Shown in pieces: positions 1 to 4,228 of a stretch of DNA of 6,642 nt. The number at the start of each line of letters is the position of its first letter. Position 1 is the stretch's first letter. The DNA is taken from positions 1 through 6,642 of the forward strand of contig JAQTYP010000195.1 in the NCBI GenBank assembly GCA_028688235.1, in the 5' to 3' direction. Both the position numbers and the translations under genes were made by a program. The stretch comes from Methylomonas sp. (GTDB lineage Bacteria > Pseudomonadota > Gammaproteobacteria > Methylococcales > Methylomonadaceae). The notes below the pieces were generated by a model. The model was not told the origin of the DNA. It saw nothing but the letters and a program-made list of their open reading frames with translations, and did no database searches.

Positions 1-1256
1 TTTCGAAAAGGGAGAACTGTAACGTCATCTTGATTGGTTCTACCGAAGAAATTAAGGTTCTGGAAGAAAAAGGGCTGGAAGCCAGAAAAATTTATGAGCA
101 GCTGGAACCTCTTAAGACCGAACACTTTCAGATCAATTACGCAAGGGCGCTCGATATCTGTAACGTGTTGATCGGAAGAGGCAATTTTAATCAGGGAGGC
201 GGGCCTCTTTCCTCTTCCAGCAGTAAAACATCGTCTTCCGGTGGCGGGGTTGCTGGAGGGGGGTGTAGCGGCACTACTGGAGGCGGTGCCGGTGCCAATG
301 CGACTCAGCAGGTTGGCGGCGGGTCGACGGGTGTACGTGCCGATTTAAGGCTGATATCACCTAGAGGAGCCGTAATCGTCGACGCTAGGACCAATACCCT
401 GATCGTCAAGGACACTGCCAAGCAATTGGAGGAAATCCAAAAGATGATAGCCAAGTTGGATATTCCGGTCAGGCAAGTGCTGATTGAAACCCGAATAGTC
501 GTTGCAAATAAAGGCTTCGCTCAGGATTTGGGGGTTAAGTTCGGGGCAGCGAAAATGGCCTGCTTTGGCAGCGATCAATGTTTTGCGGCAGGGGGGCAGG
601 GAACGAGATCGTTTAGTAATGCTCAGCCGAATTCCGCCGGTGATGTCGGTGAAATTAACGATACACTGGTTGACTTGGGTTCTAAGGCAATCAACGCCTA
701 TCCGCCAGCGGCTTTGGGTATGACCTTGATGAGGGGGGCGGACTATGTCTTGAACTTGGAGTTGTCCGCGCTGCAAAACGATAACGAAGGGGAAATTATC
801 TCAAATCCCAGGGTAATGACTTCGGATCGAGTCAAGGCTACTATCATTCAAGGTACTCAAATCCCTTATCAGGCAAGCAGTGCCAATACGGGGCCCAACA
901 TACAGTTCAAAGATGCGTTCTTGGAGCTCAGCGTAACCCCGCAAATTACTCCGAGTGGCAGTATTATCATGGATCTGTTGATCACCAAGGATAACCCTCA
1001 GATAGGATTTGCCGGCGAGCCGCCCATTGAAAAAAGGGAGATTACGACATTGGTGACGGTTAACGATGGGGAGACTGTTGTCTTGGGGGGGGTGTATGAA
1101 AACAATAGTGGCAAGGATGTCTATAAAGTACCTTTCTTCGCCGATATTCCGGGCATAGGGTTTTTGTTTCAAAAGAATATTAAAAGCGAAGACCAGAAAG
1201 AGCTGTTGATTTTTGTAACGCCCAAGATTGTCAAGGATAGTCTTGCCACCAACTGA
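1..1256 (+). CDS. pilQ: Type IV pilus secretin PilQ, C-terminal part (5' end outside the window)
   Basis: PilQ forms the outer-membrane ring through which type IV pili extend and, in transformable species, DNA enters. The reading frame is open to the left edge (codons in phase from position 3) and already reads secretin sequence (NVILIGSTEE), so the gene starts upstream; the TTG at 30 is not its start. In order one sees the end of an N-domain (LEPLKTEHFQINYARA), a Gly/Ser-rich loop at about 195-332, the rest of that N1-type domain (SPRGAVIVDARTNTLIVKDT), then the secretin beta-barrel from about 465. Barrel hallmarks are the EIISNPRV segment, the ETVVLGGV strand and the secretin signature VPFFADIPGIGFLF (from 1128), followed by ELLIFVTPKIV and a stop at 1254-1256. 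Two cysteines six residues apart (codons 561 and 579) lie in a loop early in the barrel domain and could form a disulfide. The gene is convergent with comM. Family assignment is firm; only the N-terminal AMIN domains are missing. Confidence 0.95.
   Translation, partial: SKRENCNVILIGSTEEIKVLEEKGLEARKIYEQLEPLKTEHFQINYARALDICNVLIGRGNFNQGGGPLSSSSSKTSSSGGGVAGGGCSGTTGGGAGANATQQVGGGSTGVRADLRLISPRGAVIVDARTNTLIVKDTAKQLEEIQKMIAKLDIPVRQVLIETRIVVANKGFAQDLGVKFGAAKMACFGSDQCFAAGGQGTRSFSNAQPNSAGDVGEINDTLVDLGSKAINAYPPAALGMTLMRGADYVLNLELSALQNDNEGEIISNPRVMTSDRVKATIIQGTQIPYQASSANTGPNIQFKDAFLELSVTPQITPSGSIIMDLLITKDNPQIGFAGEPPIEKREITTLVTVNDGETVVLGGVYENNSGKDVYKVPFFADIPGIGFLFQKNIKSEDQKELLIFVTPKIVKDSLATN
195..332 (+). 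other. Gly/Ser-rich low-complexity loop inside PilQ
   Basis: About 45 codons encode almost only Gly, Ser, Thr, Ala and Asn (for example GGGPLSSSSSKTSSSGGG), with one cysteine. The stretch separates two halves of the same N1-type domain: the part ending INYARALDICNVLIGRG and the part resuming with LRLISPRGAVIVD. It is therefore a long flexible loop within the domain. The DNA is rich in G-runs. Loops at this place vary in length between PilQ proteins, and this one seems long. Confidence 0.75.
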
Positions 1257-1327
1257 GGCATGCCCTGTCCCACGAATACGAATGCGCGGAAAATTGAAGT
1301 GCGAAAGATATCGGTGAGTCAAAGCAT

Positions 1328-1366
1328 TCGGATGGTTGTTCAAGCCATCCGACGTTTGACCGTCGG
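1328..1366. terminator. Overlapping hairpins between convergent pilQ and comM, possible bidirectional terminator
   Basis: Hairpin A pairs CGGATGG (1329-1335) with CCATCCG (1345-1351), plus a flanking T-A pair and two inner pairs, giving a loop of about 5 bases. Hairpin B pairs CCGACG (1349-1354) with CGTCGG (1361-1366) around a 6-base loop. The two share bases 1349-1351, so they exclude each other. Neither is followed by a good T-tract on either strand, so intrinsic termination is only plausible. Position, between two genes that end 118 bases apart, is the main argument. Confidence 0.45.
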
Positions 1367-1374
1367 TTAAGCGG

Positions 1375-2883
1375 TTATCGTGTTCTGTCCAGTTTTCGGT
1401 AGCCGATGGCTTCGCTGAGGTGTTGAGTTTCGATGGTGTCCGACCCGGCCAGATCCGCAATCGAGCGGCCCACTTTTAATATCCTGTGATAGGCGCGATG
1501 AGACAGGCCAAATCTCTCCATGGCCTGTTCCAATAATTGATGGCCGGTCTCGGGTAGTTCGCAGAATATTTTTACTTCTTTGGCATTCAGCGCGGAATTG
1601 GTTTTGCCTTGACGTGACTGGGCAATTTGTCTGGCGGCAATCACGCGCCGGCGGATGTCGCTACTATTTTCCTCCCCTCGAGGCGAGCCTTTGCGCAGCA
1701 CTTCTAACGGTACGCGGGCTACTTCCAAATGCATGTCTATTCTATCCAGTAGCGGGCCGGAAATGCGAGCCCGGTAGCGTGCGACTTGTTCCGACGTGCA
1801 ATGGCAACGTCCGGATGCGTCTCCCAGATAACCGCAGGGGCAAGGGTTCATTGCCGCAATGAGTTGGAAGCGGGCGGGAAAATCGGCACGGCGATTGGCG
1901 CGAGAAATGGTGATGTGTCCGGTTTCCAGTGGTTCGCGTAATACTTCCAATACCTTTCGGTCGAATTCCGGTAGTTCGTCGAGAAAGAGAGCTCCGAAGT
2001 GCGACAACGAAATCTCTCCAGGCTTGGGGTTGCTGCCACCTCCGACCAGCGCGGCGGCAGACGCCGTATGGTGTGGTGCTCGAAAAGGCGGTTGTCGCCA
2101 TTTCGAAACATCCAGTCCTTGATCGCTGATCGATGCAATTGCCGCGGTTTCCTGGGCTTGTTGTTCGTTGAGTTCCGGTAATATGGTGGGGAGGCGAGCG
2201 GCTAGCATCGATTTTCCGGTACCTGGAGGGCCTAACATGAGTAAGTTGTGGCCTCCCGCGGCGGCGATTTCCAGTGCGCGTTTGACGTGAAATTGTCCGT
2301 GAACATCGGAAAAGTCGATATCGAAAAGGGGGTGTTCCGTGGTTATGGATGCGGCCGACGGCGGGATCGGTTTACGACCGCTTAAATGGGCGCAGACCTC
2401 CAGTAAATTGACGGCCGGTAATAATTGGGCGTCTCGGATCAGGGAGGCTTCGGCGGCACAGTCGGAGGGTAGGATCAGTTGTCTTTGCGCGTTGCGGCAG
2501 TGTATGGCTACCGGCAATGCTCCAGATATGGGGCGCAACTCGCCGCCTAACGACAGTTCACCTATGCACTCGTATTGATCTAGGCCGTTTTTGGGAATTT
2601 GTCCGGATGCCGCGAGTATGCCCAGCGCAATCGCAAGATCGAAACGCCCGCCTTCCTTGGGCAGGTCGGCAGGGGCCAAATTGATCGTGATGCGCTGAAA
2701 TGGAAACTCGAAGTGAGAGTTGATGATCGCTCCCCTGACCCTGTCCTTGCTTTCCTTTACCGCGGTTTCCGGCAAGCCGACGATGCTGAGAGCGGGAAGG
2801 CCGTTGCTGACATGAACTTCTACGGTGACGAGAGGGGCCTCTACCCCGGATCGTCCGCGACTGTAGACGACGGCCAGCGACAT
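1375..2883 (-). CDS. comM: ComM/YifB-family AAA+ ATPase (Mg-chelatase-like), competence branch-migration helicase
   Basis: ComM homologs are hexameric AAA+ motors; in Vibrio cholerae ComM drives branch migration when transformed DNA is integrated. The 502-residue length is normal for the family. The N-terminal ChlI/Lon-like domain (about 1-170) starts with the typical MSLAVVYSRGRSGVEAPLV. The ATPase follows: Walker A GPPGTGKS (218-225), the FRAPHHT motif (267-273), Walker B GALFLDELPEF (297-307) and a Cys cluster CPCG...CHC (348-362) that may bind metal. The C-terminal Mg-chelatase helical domain (about 405-500) contains GLSHRAYHRILKVGRSIADL. The start ATG is 5 bases after the ubiK stop, with only a weak GGA upstream, which suggests translational coupling and co-transcription with ubiK and the MarR gene. 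The gene appears intact. Family is certain; the transformation role is inferred from homologs. Confidence 0.95.
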   Translation of the reverse strand: MSLAVVYSRGRSGVEAPLVTVEVHVSNGLPALSIVGLPETAVKESKDRVRGAIINSHFEFPFQRITINLAPADLPKEGGRFDLAIALGILAASGQIPKNGLDQYECIGELSLGGELRPISGALPVAIHCRNAQRQLILPSDCAAEASLIRDAQLLPAVNLLEVCAHLSGRKPIPPSAASITTEHPLFDIDFSDVHGQFHVKRALEIAAAGGHNLLMLGPPGTGKSMLAARLPTILPELNEQQAQETAAIASISDQGLDVSKWRQPPFRAPHHTASAAALVGGGSNPKPGEISLSHFGALFLDELPEFDRKVLEVLREPLETGHITISRANRRADFPARFQLIAAMNPCPCGYLGDASGRCHCTSEQVARYRARISGPLLDRIDMHLEVARVPLEVLRKGSPRGEENSSDIRRRVIAARQIAQSRQGKTNSALNAKEVKIFCELPETGHQLLEQAMERFGLSHRAYHRILKVGRSIADLAGSDTIETQHLSEAIGYRKLDRTR

Positions 2884-2888
2884 CGAGC

Positions 2889-3140
2889 TTAATCCGGCTG
2901 GATTCGCTTTTCCAGCTCCGCGACAAGTTTTTCCAATTCCTCCAAGCGCGTGCGCGTTTTGGCCAGAACGGCTTTTTGCACTTCGAACTCTTCGCGGCTC
3001 ACTAAATCGAGCTTGGAAAGTGCACTTTGCAGTAAGGCATGGATATTCTTATCCATATCGTCTTTGAGGCTGTGCAGGCCGGGTGGGATCGCATTAGCGA
3101 TACGGTCGGCTAGGCTGTCTATGGCTTTAGGGTCGAACAT
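2889..3140 (-). CDS. ubiK: Ubiquinone biosynthesis accessory factor UbiK (YqiC/BMFP family)
   Basis: UbiK is a small coiled-coil protein that supports aerobic ubiquinone synthesis, probably by helping the soluble Ubi complex and lipid intermediates meet; related BMFP proteins bind membranes. The 83-residue product matches the family in length and layout: an amphipathic N-terminal segment (DPKAIDSLADRIANAIPPG), a central helix with SREEFEVQKAVLAKTR, and a heptad-like C-terminal coiled coil (LEELEKLVAELEKRI). The ATG at 3140 lies 9 bases after the stop of the MarR gene and the stop is 5 bases before comM, so it sits mid-operon. There is no strong Shine-Dalgarno (only GAGT about 10 bases upstream), consistent with coupling to the upstream gene. 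A ubiK-comM pairing also occurs in pseudomonads, as far as I recall. Confidence 0.9.
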   Translation of the reverse strand: MFDPKAIDSLADRIANAIPPGLHSLKDDMDKNIHALLQSALSKLDLVSREEFEVQKAVLAKTRTRLEELEKLVAELEKRIQPD

Positions 3141-3149
3141 GGCGATTAC

Positions 3150-3163
3150 TCATTGATCAATGA
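3150..3163. repeat. 14-bp perfect palindrome at the MarR gene stop, just before ubiK
   Basis: TCATTGATCAATGA is a perfect inverted repeat. It covers the MarR stop codon (3150-3152) and lies 10 bases upstream of the ubiK ATG. It is AT-rich and of the size of MarR-type half-site pairs, so it could be an operator, or chance: a 14-bp palindrome is expected about 0.4 times in a window of this length. Confidence 0.4.
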
Positions 3164-3863
3164 TAGGGTTGGGTTTAGGAACATGATCCCGACAAATCTT
3201 GTCAGTATCTTCGCGGGACAGGGCTTCGTCGGTCAATCGGCATTGATAATGATGGGACTCGATGCCAAAGTGGTGACAGGAACGGCATAGGCCGAAGCTC
3301 TTGCTTTGATTAACTTTTTGTAAGAAGCCTAATGTCGTTTGCAGAGCATGGTCAATGCTGTCGAACTCATGCTGGCCGATTTTGGCTTCGGCATGCTTGA
3401 AGATGTCCAGCGGCTTGAGTTCTTCCAGTAATGTGCGTCCGGATTCGCTTAAGCTCAAATGCACGACGCGGCCATCGTGGCTGTCGACAGCCTTTTCCAG
3501 GAAACGTTTGCGTTCCAGGATCTGGATGGACTGCGAAACAGTGCCCTTGGTCAAGCCCAGATACTCGGCAACCGATGCATGGGTATTGCTGTATTTATTG
3601 CATTTTCCCAGGTATTCGAGAACTTGACCATGTACCGGCTGCAGGCCGATGGCGGCGTATTTCTTTCGTTCTTCCGAACGCAACAACGAACTGATGCGTT
3701 CTATAAGCTTAAAGGTTTCCAATTCATGCATATGATCCATTCTAGCATAATCCATTTTCACAAAAGCTAAATGATAGGGCCTGTCCTTCATATCGGGCCG
3801 CGACTCCATGACGTCGATGCGGCTGCCCGGATTCATAAATTCGACGAGGGAGGTTGTCGACAC
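3150..3863 (-). CDS. MarR-family winged-helix regulator with a C-terminal four-cysteine tail
   Basis: A 237-residue protein with a MarR fold at about 46-185. The DNA-binding helix-turn-helix is ASVAEYLGLTKGTVSQSIQ (about 96-114), followed by the wing with the DSHDGR motif (127-132) and LSLSESG. Unlike classical MarR proteins of about 140-160 residues, it carries an extra tail with C193-x2-C196, C208 and C224, plus H197/H198, H204/H205 and H227: a likely zinc or iron-sulfur site, or a thiol redox sensor. The start is uncertain. The longest frame begins with GTG at 3863, while in-frame ATGs at 3836, 3809, 3791, 3755, 3740 and 3731 also precede the MarR core; none has a clear Shine-Dalgarno. The gene heads the ubiK-comM operon and faces the cytochrome unit across a 278-base control region. 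Ligand and targets are unknown. Confidence 0.88.
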   Translation of the reverse strand: MSTTSLVEFMNPGSRIDVMESRPDMKDRPYHLAFVKMDYARMDHMHELETFKLIERISSLLRSEERKKYAAIGLQPVHGQVLEYLGKCNKYSNTHASVAEYLGLTKGTVSQSIQILERKRFLEKAVDSHDGRVVHLSLSESGRTLLEELKPLDIFKHAEAKIGQHEFDSIDHALQTTLGFLQKVNQSKSFGLCRSCHHFGIESHHYQCRLTDEALSREDTDKICRDHVPKPNPIIDQ

Positions 3864-3873
3864 GGATCGTCAA

Positions 3874-3902
3874 GGGATATCACCTAAACTGTGTTATATC
3901 CC
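3874..3902. promoter_or_regulatory. Inverted repeat over the presumed MarR-gene promoter, candidate autoregulatory operator
   Basis: GGGATAT (3874-3880) and ATATCCC (3896-3902) form a perfect 7-bp inverted repeat with centres 22 bp apart, about two helical turns. One mismatch further in, AC (3882-3883) pairs with GT (3893-3894), giving 9 of 10 matches per arm. On the minus strand the right arm contains TATAAC (3899 to 3894), a reasonable -10 box that would start RNA about 25 bases before the GTG at 3863. No good -35 box is seen. A regulator bound here would block that promoter, as is usual for MarR proteins. Confidence 0.45.
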
Positions 3903-3952
3903 GCAACTTTTCAGATGTTCGGCAATGGCCATGTTTTTCTTAAGGTTGAATT

Positions 3953-3969
3953 AGCGGCATGGGGCCGCT
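3953..3969. repeat. GC-rich hairpin in the divergent control region
   Basis: AGCGGC (3953-3958) pairs with GCCGCT (3964-3969) around a 5-base loop. It has no T-tract and no gene ending nearby, so it is not a convincing terminator. It could be part of the 5' untranslated RNA of the cytochrome unit or a protein site. Confidence 0.3.
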
Positions 3970-3987
3970 CCTTGTATATGAGTGGTC

Positions 3988-4047
3988 TAATAATTGCATA
4001 GAGTCGGTTACGGAGCGGGAAAGCTCCATTTCCTTTGTAATAATTAC
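3988..4047. repeat. TAATAATT direct repeat and GTAAT-A-ATTAC palindrome upstream of the cytochrome unit
   Basis: TAATAATT occurs at 3988-3995 and again exactly 50 bp later at 4038-4045. The second copy lies within the perfect 5-1-5 palindrome GTAAT-A-ATTAC (4037-4047). Between them GGAGC (4012-4016) pairs with GCTCC (4023-4027). The TGTAATAAT at 4036 resembles an extended -10 box for plus-strand transcription, but no -35 box is evident. Assignment as promoter or operator is tentative. Confidence 0.3.
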
Positions 4048-4129
4048 GTTGATGTGCACTTCGGGCTGCTAATGGTGTTCGCCGCTGGTTCCTGTTTTGC
4101 CGAGGGAACGCGTTTTAACGTAAAGACTT

Positions 4130-4133
4130 GAGG
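4130..4133 (+). promoter_or_regulatory. Ribosome binding site of the 28-codon leader ORF
   Basis: GAGG ends 8 bases before the ATG at 4142, a standard Shine-Dalgarno spacing. It is the main reason to take the short ORF seriously. Confidence 0.5.
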
Positions 4134-4141
4134 CGAAAAAC

Positions 4142-4228
4142 ATGAACATAAAAGATCTGAGCGGAATCAGCCGAAAAGGCCGGCATTTTAATTTAAACAG
4201 CTGCCAGTCGGTAAAGGGGGGCGAATGA
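4142..4228 (+). CDS. 28-residue leader peptide overlapping the cytochrome gene (ATGA)
   Basis: The ORF reads MNIKDLSGISRKGRHFNLNS and continues CQSVKGGE before TGA at 4226-4228. It has a well-spaced GAGG ribosome site. Its stop overlaps the ATG of the cytochrome gene in the arrangement ATGA (4225-4228), so ribosomes finishing it could restart on the cytochrome. The peptide is basic, has no hydrophobic segment and one cysteine, and matches nothing I recognise. It could be a coupling or attenuating leader, or a small protein in its own right. It could also be chance, since ORFs of this length are common; the ribosome site plus exact overlap make it better than chance. Confidence 0.45.
   Translation: MNIKDLSGISRKGRHFNLNSCQSVKGGE
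4214..4221 (+). promoter_or_regulatory. Ribosome binding site fixing the cytochrome start at 4225
   Basis: AAGGGGGG lies 3-5 bases before the ATG at 4225 and resembles a Shine-Dalgarno. The alternative in-frame ATG at 4249 has none, which favours 4225. Confidence 0.5.

Noticed and set aside
30..32. TTG as the start codon of the pilQ frame
   Set aside because: The frame is open to the window edge and residues before it already match the secretin pattern, so the gene begins upstream.
801..1460. 219-codon minus-strand ORF opposite pilQ and overlapping the comM end
   Set aside because: It lies mostly antisense to the conserved secretin barrel, has no recognisable domain, and is explained as a shadow.
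3261..3290. CRSCH in the MarR protein as a heme c site
   Set aside because: The protein has no signal peptide and binds DNA in the cytoplasm, where covalent heme c attachment does not occur; the cysteines fit a metal or thiol site better.
3915..4001. 28-codon plus-strand ORF starting ATG at 3915
   Set aside because: No Shine-Dalgarno, no coupling to another gene and no recognisable sequence.
3994..4131. 45-codon plus-strand frame from TTG at 3994 (with ATG at 4072)
   Set aside because: No ribosome site for either start and it overlaps the symmetric control elements; likely chance.
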